From Vombatus ursinus (Eukaryota; Chordata; Mammalia; Diprotodontia; Vombatidae), in assembly GCF_900497805.2 (NCBI RefSeq), contig NW_020953955.1, forward strand, positions 731,919 through 795,918: a stretch of 64,000 nucleotides of DNA. Direction: 5' to 3'. The stretch's first letter is position 1, and the number at the start of each line of letters is the position of its first letter. Positions 21,906-32,799 of the stretch are shown here, piece after piece. The notes under the pieces were generated by a model. That model was not told the origin of the DNA, searched no databases, and worked only from the letters and a program-made list of their open reading frames with translations. The position numbers and the translations under genes are program-made.

Positions 21906-21976
21906 ACTGGGGTGAATCAGTGCTAGACCTTGGAAGATATCACACTTCCCTTATTCCTTCTACAACCCAACAAGCC

Positions 21977-22936
21977 TTAGCGGGGGAAGACATTGGCCTG
22001 GAGCCTCCTACGGAGGGCATCCTTTACCTCCTTATTGCGGAGACTGTAAATGAAAGGGTTAAGCATGGGGATGATGATAGTGTAGAAGACTGAGACTATC
22101 TGACCATCTGTGCCACTGTCATTTCCATGGGGCTGGACATATGTGAAGACCACAGTGCCATAGAAAATGGCAATAGCTAGGAAATGGGAGGCACATGTAG
22201 AGAGGGCCTTTTCCCTTCCAGCTGCTGAGCGCATGCGCCCGATGGCCACCAGGACCAGGCCATAGGAAATGAGAATGACTGTGGCAGGCAGAAGAGTCAC
22301 CAAGGCAGAGAAAATATAGAGGATGTTGCCTGCTGTGGCAGTGTCAGCGCATGCCAGGCGGAGGAGCGGTGGGATGTCACAGAAGTAGTGGGTGACTTCA
22401 TTGGGTCCACAAAAGGGCAAGACAAAAACATTCCCAGTCTGGATGGTGGAATTGACCCCACCAAACCCATAGGAAGCAGCCACCAGCTGGAGGCAGGTCA
22501 CCTTGGTCATAACAGAAGCGTAATGGAGGGGTTGACAGATAGCCATGAAGCGGTCATAGGCCATGGCAGCCAGAAGGAAACTCTCGGTTGTCACGTGTAT
22601 CACAAAGAAGGCCAGCTGGACCACACAACCAGTGAATGAAATGGATTTGTCAGTGGCTAAAAAGTTGACCAAGAGTTTGGGTGTGACCACAGAAGAGTAG
22701 CAAATGTCAAGGAAAGAGAGGATGCTGAGGAAGAAGTACATGGGACTATGAAGACGGGGGTCAATGTAGATCAGGGTCATCATGCCCGTGTTGCCCATCA
22801 CTGTCATGGCATAGATCAGCAAGAAGATGAAGAAAAACATCGTCTGCAGGTCTGCGTACTCAGAGAAGCCCAATAAGATAAATTGAGTTACTGGGGTAAA
22901 GTTGCCACTGGCAAGAGCTATCTCTCCAGGAGTCAT
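21977..22936 (-). CDS. Intact class II olfactory receptor
   Basis: A 319-residue seven-helix odorant receptor, expected on olfactory neuron cilia and coupling to the G-protein Golf. Visible landmarks are an N-glycosylation site N12-F-T; MGN at 47-49 in helix 1; LHSPMYFFL at 62-70; C104 and C186 for the conserved disulfide; MAYDRF at 125-130 ending helix 3; SY at 224-225 in helix 5; KALSTCASH at 243-251 opening helix 6; and PMLNPFIYSLRN at 290-301 in helix 7. The length is normal for class II. I chose the ATG at 22936 because the frame further upstream has no ATG and because the acceptor-like TCATTTTGCAG directly precedes it; receptor genes usually carry the whole reading frame in one exon after a 5' UTR intron. 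By eye it sits in the OR5/OR8/OR9-like part of class II; I do not assign a subfamily. Its nearest relative here is the pseudogene at 45.4 kb. Confidence 0.96.
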   Translation of the reverse strand: MTPGEIALASGNFTPVTQFILLGFSEYADLQTMFFFIFLLIYAMTVMGNTGMMTLIYIDPRLHSPMYFFLSILSFLDICYSSVVTPKLLVNFLATDKSISFTGCVVQLAFFVIHVTTESFLLAAMAYDRFMAICQPLHYASVMTKVTCLQLVAASYGFGGVNSTIQTGNVFVLPFCGPNEVTHYFCDIPPLLRLACADTATAGNILYIFSALVTLLPATVILISYGLVLVAIGRMRSAAGREKALSTCASHFLAIAIFYGTVVFTYVQPHGNDSGTDGQIVSVFYTIIIPMLNPFIYSLRNKEVKDALRRRLQANVFPR

Positions 22937-22949
22937 CTGCAAAATGATA
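22937..22949 (-). promoter_or_regulatory. Splice acceptor before the receptor ATG
   Basis: On the minus strand the bases read ATCATTTTGCAG directly against ATG. This fits the 3' end of a 5' UTR intron. The matching position of the pseudogene also has an acceptor, ATCTTTGCAG, which supports the call. Confidence 0.7.
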
Positions 22950-23000
22950 ATTGACAGCCAATTAATCAATTAATCATTACAATACAGCCTCTACTGTGCT

Positions 23001-23420
23001 TAGAGACAGTATAGTAGAAAGAGCACTGGCCTTCAGTCAGGAGAAGTCTGGGTTCAAATCTTGCCTCTGCTACATGCTAATCGTGTGATCTTGGGTAGAT
23101 CCATTAAGCCTCTCCTTCCTTATCTTAAAATTGGAAATCATGATGCCTGTAGTACCCATCTCACAGAACTGTTTGGAGATTAAAATGAGATAATGCATGT
23201 AAGTGATTGACAGACCTTAAAGGTTTCTCTAAATGTCGATGAGGATGATGATGATGATGATGATGATGATGGCAATATAGTATAGTGAATCAAAAACCAG
23301 CTTTGGAGTCAAAATGACCTAGATTTGAGCCTTGCCTCTGATACATAATTTCTGTTTGATGTTGGGCAAATCACTTAACCTCTCAGTGTGTCAAGATTCT
23401 TTCTGACTATAAGTAGCAGA
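23001..23420 (+). repeat. Two MIR SINEs separated by a (GAT)n array
   Basis: The first MIR (23001-23237) starts ACAGTATAGTAGAAAGAGCA and ends CTTAAAGGTTTCTCTAAATG. (GAT)n fills about 23238-23271. A second, partial MIR (from 23273) starts GCAATATAGTATAGTGAATC and ends TCACTTAACCTCTCAG. Both lie upstream of the receptor's coding exon, within or near its presumed 5' intron. Confidence 0.75.
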
Positions 23421-24429
23421 GCAGGTGCCGATCTACACAGATAGAGGGAGTTTCCTCAGAGGGAGCTCTGTTCAATAAGGTTTGGAACCCCTCGACTCAT
23501 TATTTTTTCTTGTTATTACCACATAACTCAAGAGAATAGTTAGTAGTGAACATAAAATGGACACATGGCCAGCCTTAGCTTGGGCTCTACACCATGGAGG
23601 AGACACTTCCTTCTCTTATCTGAGATCAATGATTATGCAAATGGTGGAGAAGAATGATGAGTGAATGTAAAAGCTTGTATTAAGCACATATTCCAGACAC
23701 TGTGATGGGCGCCGCAAATATAAATACAAAAATGAGAAGTTGTTGCCTTCAAGTAGTTTACATTTTAATGGAAGAGACAACACATAAGGGAGTGGTGGAT
23801 AGGGAATTTTGGTCTGGGAAAAACTAGGATGGTAAGAGGAAGTATAGGGCAGTTGATTTATACATCCATGTTAGGAACAAAGGTAGTGTGGATTTGATTA
23901 CTAGAGCAAAAGATAGAAATCAGGGCGGGGACTAAGCTCATAGAGAGCTAGAAAAGATGTGAATCATGGTCTGCTGGGGCCACATAGATATAGTGGGTTC
24001 CATGAGTTTGTGATCACTCACTCACTAATTAACACAGCTCGTCCCATGGTGGTAGTTCCAAAGAAGAGTAGATCATCTCTCTTATGAATTGGGGCCATGG
24101 CTTCTGGAGGTCTGGGTTCAGAGAGTTCTATTCCAGATAGGGAGGAGTGGGGAGATGACATTAAACAGATCTCACTGTGCTAAGAATAAGTGTAGGAGCT
24201 TGGGCAAGTTACTTTTTCACCTCTCTGGGCCTCAGTTTCCTCATCTACAAAAAAGGGGAAGGGTAAGCTAGATGTTCTATAACATCCTTCTTTATATATG
24301 AGTCATGATCCAATGCCTTCCCTAAACACAAGACTAGTATCATACAGTGTAGAGGAAAGGAAACCCCATATGAAGATAGGACACCTGAGTTCTTGTCCTA
24401 GGATCCACCACACCAGCTAGTGCCTTAGT
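23421..24429. other. Unassigned DNA with old-repeat patches
   Basis: 23662-23800 is the unnamed family (AAGCACATATTCCAGACACT, TTACATTTTAATGGAAGAG). 24190-24265 is a MIR 3' patch (GGCCTCAGTTTCCTCATC). The rest is unassigned and could include the non-coding 5' exon of the receptor gene, which I cannot locate. Confidence 0.4.
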
Positions 24430-25235
24430 CAGCTAGTATTGATTAAGCACCTTCTATGCGTCAGGCACAGCCATAAATCCTGGGGATACAAAAGAAGGCA
24501 AAAAGCCCAGTTCCTGCTCTCAAGGAGCTCCCAGTCTAATGGGAAAATAACATACATACAGCTATGTACAAATGAGATGTATGCAGATAAATTGGATATT
24601 GGATTTGAACTGAGACTTGTAGGAAGCCAGGGAAATGAGGTGGAGACAAGAAAGGAGAGTATTCACTGACATGGGAGACAGCCAATGAAAATGCTCAAAA
24701 CTGGGAGATGAAATGTCTTGTTTGAGGAAGATCAACGAGGTCTGAGTCACTGGATCATAGACTATATGTGGAAGAGTCAGGTGTAAGAAGACTGGAAAGG
24801 TAGGAAGGGGCCAGCATAAGAAGGACTGTAAAAACCAAAGAGATGGTTTTGTATTTGATCTTGGAGGTAATAGGAAGCCAATGGAGTTTATTGGAAAGGG
24901 GTGTATGTGTTGTGGTCAATTTAACAGCTGAATGGAGGAGGGACTGGATTGGGGAGAGACCTGGTGACAGGAAGATCCTACTGCACTAGTCCAAGTGTGA
25001 GTGAGGTGATGACGGCCTAAACCAGGGTGGAAGTAATGCCCGAGCAGAGGAGAGAATATGCACAAGAGATGTTTTGAAGGTGGAATCAACAGGAATTGGC
25101 AACTATTTGGTTATGGGGAGATGAGGAATTGAACATGACATCTAGGTTTCAAATTTGAATTACTGGGAGGATGGTGGTGCCCTTGACAGTGATAGCAAAG
25201 TTAGGAAGAGGGGAGGGTTTTTGAAGAAAGCTAGT
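24430..25235 (+). repeat. Long copy of the unnamed ancient repeat
   Basis: About 800 bp. Order: TATTGATTAAGCACCTTC, TCAGGCACAG, CTCTCAAGGAGCTCCCAGTC, ACTTGTAGGAAGCCAGGG, AGACTGGAAAGGTAGGAAGG, GGTAATAGGAAGCCAATGGA, GATGACGGCCTAAACCAGGG and TTTGGTTATGGGGAG. It is the best template in this window for the family. No open reading frame of note. Confidence 0.6.
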
Positions 25236-25577
25236 GAGTTTAGTTTTGGGTGACTACAGAGAGCCAGCATGAAGTTGCACCAGATAATCTGTAAAGTTCT
25301 TTCCCACTATATGCTCCTCTGAATCTATAAAAATGTAGATTTCTTGTTCTCCCCTTCCCACACATATATTTAGAGTCAGCCTGAAAGTCCCTCACACTAG
25401 TTAACAGGAAGAAATAGATCTGATTAAAGAAATACACACTGAGATCAGATCCACTAAAGGACTAGTGATTTTGATTCAGGGGATTTGGGGTTCATGGACC
25501 ACCTTCAGGAAGGGTAGTTCTGGCTCGTGATGTGGCCAGGAATGTGGAACAGCATCAGGGTACTAAAGTCTCCCACT

Positions 25578-25801
25578 GAAGAAACCATGGAGGTAGCCCT
25601 AACCTCTTGCAGGCCCTGCCCATGGAGCAGAAGTTCATCTACCACAATGAAAAGAGCTTTAAGTATGAGCTCGTCTTAGGTCTGTTGTCTGAGAACCAAC
25701 TTTGCTATATTAGAGAGCCTAATGACCACGTTGCTTGTGCAATAGGGAATATATCCCTTACAGTGCCTCTTGAAGACCCTTTCCCAAGTTTTAGAACCTA
25801 A
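25578..25801 (+). CDS. Unrecognised small ORF, possible exon or retrocopy remnant
   Basis: An open frame runs from just after a TGA (25577) to a TAA. From the internal ATG (25622) it encodes MEQKFIYHNEKSFKYELVL... with YIREPNDHVAC and ending PLEDPFPSF. The composition is balanced and protein-like, no interspersed repeat is visible, and AACCTCTTGCAG just upstream resembles a splice acceptor. I recognise no family. The frame is short, so chance is a real alternative. It could also be an internal exon of an unseen gene or a fragment of a processed copy. Confidence 0.2.
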
Positions 25802-26684
25802 TGGTTATGATATATGTCACAGGAGAAGCATTCACTTCAGTGAAATCACAGGTCTTTGAATATACAAGTAGAAGTGTGATTTGAACCCAGGTACTTTGGC
25901 TCTTGCACACAGAAAAGTTTTCTATGTGACCTTGACAGTTCTATAAATCCATCAGAAACTACCCTATCAACTGCTCAGAGGTTCCCTGGCAGTGATGATT
26001 AGAAAGGAGAATTTGATAGGGTGACAGGTTTGGAAGAATGGTTTCATCATCTGGGAGACCCTGTCCCAATTGTCCGCCAAGCCCACTGTGCTTATTTTGG
26101 CTGCTTACATTGGTCCCTTTGCCTGATATGTTCCCTCTCTCCTCCATTTACCCCAGTGCTTCACTTCCTCCAGACTCAGTTCCAGATTTGCATCATTTAG
26201 GAAGCCTTCCTTGACCATACCAGTCTTCCTTGACCTCTGTCTCTACTCTGAGCTGCTACAGGTTTCTACCCTTCATTTGGCAATTCCTGGTTTATGGACT
26301 CCCTTGATCACCTGTGATCTTGTAACTCTCAACTTCTAATTCCTTATTCCCGAGTGAAGCCCTCTCCCCCTATTCAAATTCTCTATTCCTGTTCCAGGGT
26401 TGATGAGGAGTACTAGAGTAAAACATGAAATCAAGTTGGTTTCATTCCCCACACATCCATGGAACATAATCTCAGTTTGACCCTCAGTACAGCTCAACAA
26501 TCCTGCTGCTCTGTCTTTATTGATTCCTTATCTCATCCCCATGGCAACTTGCAAGCTCTTTGTTCTCTCCTCAGCCAACCATACACTCTCCCCTCCTTAT
26601 TTGCCTGAACATATAGCAGATGTCCTGGCCTCCTAATTCATCAAGATGCTTGAGGCCATCTGAAGAAAAGCTTAGCCTTCTGTC
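25802..26684. other. Mostly unassigned; L2-like patch near 26100-26270
   Basis: TTACATTGGTCCCTTTGCC, ATGTTCCCTCTCTCC and GGAAGCCTTCCTTGACC resemble the L2 3' part. Nothing else is recognised. Confidence 0.4.
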
Positions 26685-27185
26685 ATTGACATGGAATCTA
26701 TGCCTTTATCTAAGTTATTGATGAAAATATTAAACCCCATGGGGCTCAGCACTGATCTTTGTGGGCACCCCCTACCCCAAACCTCCTTACAAGTTGACAT
26801 CTACCCATTAATGACAGCTACTCTCTGAGTCTGGCCATTCAAACAGCTCAAATTTCACCTGACTGTACTATTGTCTAACCCATGGCTCCGCATCTTTTCC
26901 ATAAGAATAGCATGACAGCCATTGTCAAATGCTTTGCTAAAATCTGATAAACTGTATCTGAAGCATTTGCCTAATTGACCAGTCTAGTAACCCCGACAAA
27001 AAGAAATAAGGTTAGGCTGGTACGATCTGTTTCCAGATCTATCTTAGCTTCAACCTCTTTTTTGTCTCACATTCTGGCTCCAGTCTTGCATCTCCAGCAG
27101 TTTGCTGGACATTTTCATCTGGATCTCTCATCACCCCTTCCCTCAGGATCAAACTCCACCATCTTTAGCAGATTAGCTGACATCC
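26685..27185 (-). repeat. CR1/L3 LINE reverse-transcriptase fragment (minus)
   Basis: Minus-strand translation contains DFSKAFDN, followed by HAILMEKMRSHGLD and LNGQTQRVAVING. This is the order of a CR1/L3-clade reverse transcriptase after the finger region. Several in-frame stops are present, so it is a decayed LINE copy. Confidence 0.8.
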
Positions 27186-27204
27186 TATCAACTAGAGATT
27201 CTAA

Positions 27205-27570
27205 ATAAAATGAGTAAATGAAAAGGCATTTATGAAGCCCATACTATGCGCTAAACACTGGGGATGCAGATCCAAAAGGAAAGACACCCTCCATCCTCAA
27301 AGAGGGTATTTTAACAATTGGAGACAACACATATCTCCTAAGGCAGTCCATTTCATTTTGAGTCTGCAGTTAATGTTGGAAAGTTTTTTTTTTTTTGGTA
27401 CACTGAGTCATAATCTGTCCTTTGCCTCTTGTATTCACCGTTAGCATTGCCCTATCTGTCGTTTGGGGTCAAACAGAAGTCTAAGCCCTCCTAGAGGCAA
27501 TAGCCCTTCAGATACTTGAAGATACTTAGCTTACAACTTAAATTTCTCATTTTTTTGATTAGTATTTAAT
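27205..27570. repeat. Unnamed repeat start, then CR1/L3 3' side fragment
   Basis: 27205-27330 begins like the unnamed family (AGGCATTTATGAAGCCCATA, AACACTGGGGATGC). 27335-27570 reads like reverse-strand CR1/L3 (GTCCTTTGCCTCTTG, CCCTTCAGATACTTGAAGAT). Confidence 0.45.
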
Positions 27571-27587
27571 TGTAGTGTTTAATTTGG

Positions 27588-27830
27588 AGGCAGCTGGATG
27601 GAGCTGTGGATAGAGTGCTAGGCCTGGAGTAAGGAAGACCTGAGTTTAAATGCAACCTCAGACAGTTATTAGTTGTGTGACCCTTTGTAAGTCACTTGAT
27701 CCTGTTTGTCTCAGTTTCTTCATCTGTAGAATTAACTGGAGAAAGGAAATGGCAAACTACTCCAGTATCTTTGCCAAGAAACCGCCAAAAGGGATCACAA
27801 AGAGTTGGAAACAACTAAATAATTTAATTG
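27588..27830 (+). repeat. MAR1 SINE, plus strand
   Basis: GGCAGCTGGATGGAGCTGTG head, GTTTCTTCATCTGTAGAATT, GGAAATGGCAAACTACTCCA, TTTGCCAAGAAACCGCC and GAAACAACTAAATAA tail. Confidence 0.85.
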
Positions 27831-28226
27831 TTTGTTGACTGAGTTCACCATGATTTCATATTTTTGTTAGCTATGCCTCTGAAAGACAATCTGAAAGTCT
27901 GCCATCTAGAACCTCTATTTCCTCACAAAATTCCCTTTGTATTAGGTCTATTCAATTCATGTTCCTTCCATCTTCTTGCATTCCTAGAAAACTGGCTCCC
28001 TACCATAAGATACTCCATCTCCAACTATCTTCTCCAGGTGCTACTTTTTGCATACTTCCTAACCCACTGTCCAGAAGGAAGGGTAGGAATATTCCTTGCT
28101 CTTCGCTTATACTTCCAGATCCTCCTTCAACAACTGTTGCTAAGCAATCTCTCCTTTGCAGTATGGTCCATCCATTTCTAGCACCCTGTCCAGGTTCCCC
28201 TCCTTTCTCAAGAAGTTTAGTTTTTG

Positions 28227-28385
28227 TTTGTTTGTTTGTTTGTTTTTTTTTAAGGCAATTGGGGTTAAGTGACTTGCCCAGGGTCACACAGCTAGAAAGT
28301 GTTGTTCGGTCTGAGGCCGGATGTGAACTCAGGTACTCCTTACTTCAGGGCCGGTGCTCTATCTACTGTGCCACCTAGCTGCCCC
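28227..28385 (-). repeat. WSINE1 SINE, minus, 17-bp target duplication
   Basis: A TTTG-rich tail, TAAGGCAATTGGGGTTAAG, then CACCTAGCTGCCCC. The perfect duplication AAGAAGTTTAGTTTTTG lies at 28210-28226 and 28387-28403, which points to a relatively recent insertion. Confidence 0.95.
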
Positions 28386-29247
28386 TAAGAAGTTTAGTTT
28401 TTGCCTCAAGGTTTTCTTCTCCACCTCCTTCCTCCCAACTTTTTGTCCTTTTACTTGGGAACTTGAGTATCTATGTTGATGCCCTTTCAAATACCCTTGA
28501 CTTTCAATTTATTAACCTTCTCAACTCCCATGGACCTCCATTCATTCTCAGTGACTGACAGGGATGGTCATACCCTTGATCTCACCATCACAAATGCTCC
28601 ATCTCCATAAACAAAAACTCTGAAATTCTTCTATTTGACCACAACCTCCTATCCTTCCATCTCTCTCTGTGTTTATCTTTTCTTTATCTGCACTATGTTC
28701 CCTAGTCCCTTTGTTCCTTAGTGCTTTCTTGGATCATCATCGCATCTGGCTTCCCTTCCCTTTTTTTCCATTCCTAATCCTTTAGTTAATTTGTTCAGCT
28801 ATGCACTATTTTCTCTTCAGCCCTTGATGCTGCTGCTCAGTCCTTCAAACTGGATCACCAGAGACTATGCCTGATGAGCTAAGACATTCAGCTCTATGTT
28901 CCCTGGGACTATGGTGTCTCTTCTTCATTTTGGCCACTTTCTACCCATCTATATCATTTCTCTCTCCCACCTCCCATTCTATCTCACTTTCTACTTCTTG
29001 CTCTAAAAATGGTAATCAAATCCACACTACCATTGCCTCTGGAAAGGTCATGTCAATGGACTGCGTTTTTGTTCCACTCCATCTTTGGCAGTTCCTAGAC
29101 CATAACTCCCTTCCCTTCCCTAAATGTGTTGTCCCCTCCATTAAGTAAGCTCCATGAGGACAGGGACTGTCTCACATATTTGTATCTCTGGCACTTAGTA
29201 CAGAACTTGCCACATAGTAAGGGCTTAATACTACAAACTTAACTTCC

Positions 29248-29268
29248 TTCCTTCCTTCCTTCCTTCCT
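29248..29268. repeat. (TTCC)n microsatellite
   Basis: About five CTTC/TTCC units. Confidence 0.8.
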
Positions 29269-29649
29269 CTACCCTTTTATTCCTACCCCCTTATTCTATT
29301 CTGTTCATGCTTTGTCAAATCTCAAACTTGTCTTTCCCCCACCATCTGCCTCCTCTGCTGCTATGCATTGCTGGATATCCCTGGAGGAAGTCACACATTT
29401 GTGCTTACTGTGTCTGTTACAGATTTATGTAATCTAATCTCAACTGGAGCTTCACTACTTCATTTTTCTCTAATTGACTATTTCATTCCCCATAGTTGCT
29501 TTTCTGTATCTTGTCTATCCTCCTTAACTTTCCTGCATTGTCTTCTTTATCTCTCTTCTCTCCCTTTTAGGAAAGGGCCTCACCTCCTACTTTACTGATA
29601 AAATCCTTTGTGAGGTCTGCCTCCTGCTTTATTTCATACTTCAAAAATT

Positions 29650-29835
29650 CTCTACAAGTCCTTGAACTTTTAAAAAATACTTTGATAAATGTATTTCAAT
29701 ATAATTTGTTTCCTTCACAATCTTATTTATTTTATTTTATGAATTTAAAAACTTCATTCTGAGAAGGAGTCTATAGGCTTCACTAGATTGCCAAAGGGTC
29801 CCATGAAACAAAAAAAACATTTAGAACCCCAGCTC
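29650..29835 (+). mobile_element. MITE-like short repeat (possible DNA transposon relic)
   Basis: ATACTTTGATAAATGTATTT, AATATAATTTGTTTCCTTC, GAATTTAAAAACTTCATTCT, GAGAAGGAGTCTATAGGC and TTGCCAAAGGGTCCCATG. Other copies lie at 6346, 21220, 50905 and 58200. Confidence 0.55.
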
Positions 29836-30764
29836 TGTATTGTCCCCCATTCTGTTTTCCTTTGCTACCGTCTGACAAAGAGATGGCCCTTCTAGTCAAG
29901 GCCAGCCCCTCTCCTTGTGTTCTTGATTCCATTCCTTCCTGACTTACCCGTTTAATGACTCCCTGTCTTTATTTTGCCTCTAATCTCTCTTCCACTGACT
30001 TCTTCCTTGCTGCCTACAAACATGCCCAAGTCTCTCATCCTTAAAAATCCTTCCCTTGATGCTGCCATCTGCTCCAGCTATCATCCTAAATATCTTTTTC
30101 CTTTCACAGCTGAACTCTTCAAAAGGGCCCAAACTCATTTCTATTTCCTCACCTCCCACTCTTCAACCCCTTGCAATCTGGCTCCCAACCACCCCACCCC
30201 ACTCAAATGAAGCTGCTTTGTCCAATGTTACCAATACTCTCTGAATGACTAAATCCAACGAACTTTTCTCAAGTCTCACTTACCTTGACCTCTCTGTAAT
30301 TTGTGACATTGTTGGGCACCCCTCCTCCTGCATACTCCCTCACTGTGCTTTCTTGGTTCTCCTCCTAACAGTCTGACCATTCCCTGTTCATCATCCTTTT
30401 CTGACCTACCAAATGTGGGCATCCTTAGACTCTCTGTCCTGGCCCTCTTTTCTGCATTTGTATTCTCTCACTTAGTGACGTTATTAGCTTCCATTATCAT
30501 CAATTATTATCTAAGTACAAATGCCTGAAACCTGTATATCTAGCTCTATCCTCTTTTCTGGACTCTAGTCCTGAAAAGTCAACTGCCTGTTATATATCTC
30601 CACTTAAATATATTCTTGGCATCTCAAACTCAAAATTGAAATAACTTCCTTTATCCCCCAACTCAGTTCTTCTCAAAACTTCATTATTTCTGTTTAGGGT
30701 ACCGTAACCACCTTTCTAGGTTCCAAGGTTTGCAACCTTGGAGTCATCTTCAGCTCTTCCTTCT

Positions 30765-30958
30765 TTGTCTTCCTGAGTTGAAATTTGGCTTCAGATAATT
30801 ACTAGCTGTGTGACCCTAGGCAAGTCACTTAACCCCTGTTTGCCTCAGTTTCTCATCTGTAAAACGAGCTGGAGAAGGAAATAAGAAACTGTTCCAGTAT
30901 TTTTGCCAAGAAAACTGCAGTTGGGGTCAAGAAGAGCTGGACACGAATGAACAACAAA
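30765..30958 (+). repeat. MAR1 SINE, plus, head-truncated
   Basis: GAGTTGAAATTTGGCTTC, GTCACTTAACCCCTG, TGTAAAACGAGCTGGAGAAG and GAATGAACAACAAACA. The first third of the element is missing. Confidence 0.8.
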
Positions 30959-31584
30959 CATCTCTAGGACAAAATACAAAATCCTCAGCCTGCCATTTGC
31001 AGTTTTCTCCAGTCTGGTTCCCACCAACCTTTCCAGACTCGTTTCCTATTACTTCCCTTTACACATTCTTCATTTCAGTTAAATTGACCTGCTGGCTATT
31101 CTTTAAAAAATGACTTCATGTTTTCTGCCTTTGTAGCTTTCTTCCCATGATTTAACCCACATCTAGAACTCACTCCTTCCTCATCTCTCCTTCTTGGAAT
31201 CCCACACACCTGCACAAGGCACACCTCATCTCCCCCAGTTGTTAGGGCTCTCCTTTTTGTAAAATTATTTTATACTATTTGTACTTGTGTATATTTATCT
31301 CCAGAATAGGATAGAAGCTTTTTGAGGGTAGAGATTGTTCCATATTGGTCTTTGAATCCATCGCGTGAGCACAGTGCCTCACAAGGAGTAAGCACTTAAA
31401 CATTTGTTGAATTCAACTACAAAATCCTGAAATCCTCCAAATATGAAATACAACCAGTGGTCACCCACCTATCCTCCAGAACTATTTTCAGGTCTCCTCC
31501 GGGAAGCTTTCCTTGTTTAATCCCGTCCAAATGATCTCTCTTTTTATTGAATCCTGCTTTAAAATGTATACACTTAAGTTACTT

Positions 31585-31960
31585 TAAATGTGTTAGAGAC
31601 ATTTGCAAAATGGTATGTGTATGCGCACGAGTGAGCGAGCTATCTTTCCAGGTTGATTGATACAAAACTAAAATTTTGCCTCTCACAAGCTCAGTATTTG
31701 AGTAGGAACAGGACCTCATATCTAGTCCAATCAATTTTTCAATGTCCTTCCTAAGTATGGCACCAGAACGGAACACAATATTGCGGGTGTGGTCTGACAT
31801 GGGCACAGTAGGACTAGACAGTCATCTCTCTGGTCTTGGACACGAATGCTGATGTGGTCAGGGAGGAGGTGCCACTTGGATAGGGGTGTGTGGGGTGTGT
31901 GAGGCATTTTAGGTGGAAGGAACAGCAGGATACACATTAAGTCCCTGCCAAAGGGATTAG
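31585..31960 (-). repeat. CR1/L3 LINE 3' side fragment (minus)
   Basis: TCAATGTCCTTCCTAAGTAT, GGCACCAGAACGGAACACAA, GGTGTGGTCTGACATGGGC and TCTCTCTGGTCTTGGACAC parallel the reverse complement of CR1/L3 sequence just 3' of the reverse transcriptase. Confidence 0.65.
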
Positions 31961-31989
31961 AGATACAGAGTTAAAGAGACCTAAGTGCT

Positions 31990-32280
31990 ATGCCCTTCTT
32001 TTATAAAGGAGGAAACTGAGGCCTGGGGATGCTAAGTGAGGTAGAAGTGAGAGAGTGTAGATTCTAACACAAGTCCTCATACTCCAAATCCAGCATTCTT
32101 TCCATTGAAAGACCTGAAGACCATCTTGGCCAATACCCTCATTAGACAGAAAGGGAAACTATGTCTCAGCAAGAGGAAGTGACTGCCCAAGGTCATAAGA
32201 ATAGTGCGCAGCAGAACTGGGATTTGAACCTAACTCTTCTATCCCCAAATCCAGTGGTCTTTCCATTAGTCCATGTTCCA
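31990..32280 (-). repeat. Two adjacent MIR-like pieces, minus strand
   Basis: AGGAGGAAACTGAGGCCTGG then AGAAAGGGAAACTATGTCTC; each is followed by a ...CCCAAGGTC or ...TCCATTGAAAG end. Confidence 0.6.
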
Positions 32281-32484
32281 GGTCCCACTCTGCCTTCATC
32301 ATTGCCATCACCATCATCATCTCCAAATATATATTCGGTGCTAGGGAATAGGCACACAGGTGTTAGTAAGAATGACTCTGTTGGAGCAGAAGAGGATTCC
32401 TGAAGTCACTCCAGGACCCAGTAGGTTCTCAGGCAAAGTCTCCCACAGGTTTCCCTTGTGTTCTCACAGAGGATAAGCCAAACA

Positions 32485-32740
32485 GGTTGTCCCATTGGAT
32501 GGAGTGCTGGGCCCGGAGTGAGGAAGATCTGAGTTCAAATCCATTCTTAGAGATTTACTAGCCATGGGTCCCTGGGCAAGTCACTTAACTTTCTGTCTGC
32601 TGCAGTCTGCTCAGCTGTAACATGGGGATAATAATAGTACCTATCTCCCAGGGTTATGTGGATCAAATGAGATATTTGTAAAGCATCTAGGCCAGTGCCC
32701 AGCACATAGTAGATGCTTAAAAAATGTTCCCTTTCCCCGT
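32485..32740 (+). repeat. MIR SINE, plus strand
   Basis: GGATGGAGTGCTGGGCCC, GAGTTCAAATCCATTCTTAG, AACATGGGGATAATAATAGT, ATCAAATGAGATATTTGT and CACATAGTAGATGCTTAA. Confidence 0.8.
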
Positions 32741-32799
32741 CCCTGCCTTCCTCTAAATCCTCTCTCTCTCTCTCTGTCTTTCTCTCCCTCAACTTAGAA

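Larger units (their letters stand above)
28000..31410 (+). repeat. L2-rich block with nested SINEs and a MITE-like element
   Basis: Repeated L2-type coding text in plus orientation: CTCAACTCCCATGGACCTCC, GGATGGTCATACCCTTGATC, GACATTGTTGGGCACCCC, CTTGGAGTCATCTTCAGC, and L2 tails near 29130-29240 and 31310-31410 (CATCGCGTGAGCACAGTGCC). At least two L2 copies are present. WSINE1 (28227), a MITE-like element (29650) and MAR1 (30765) interrupt them. Confidence 0.65.

Noticed and set aside
22388-22639. 83-codon plus-strand frame
   Set aside because: Antisense shadow of the intact olfactory receptor.
22937-22969. An 11-residue N-terminal extension of the receptor (non-ATG start)
   Set aside because: It would begin at TTG and cross the acceptor-like TCATTTTGCAG; the ATG at 22936 is the better start.
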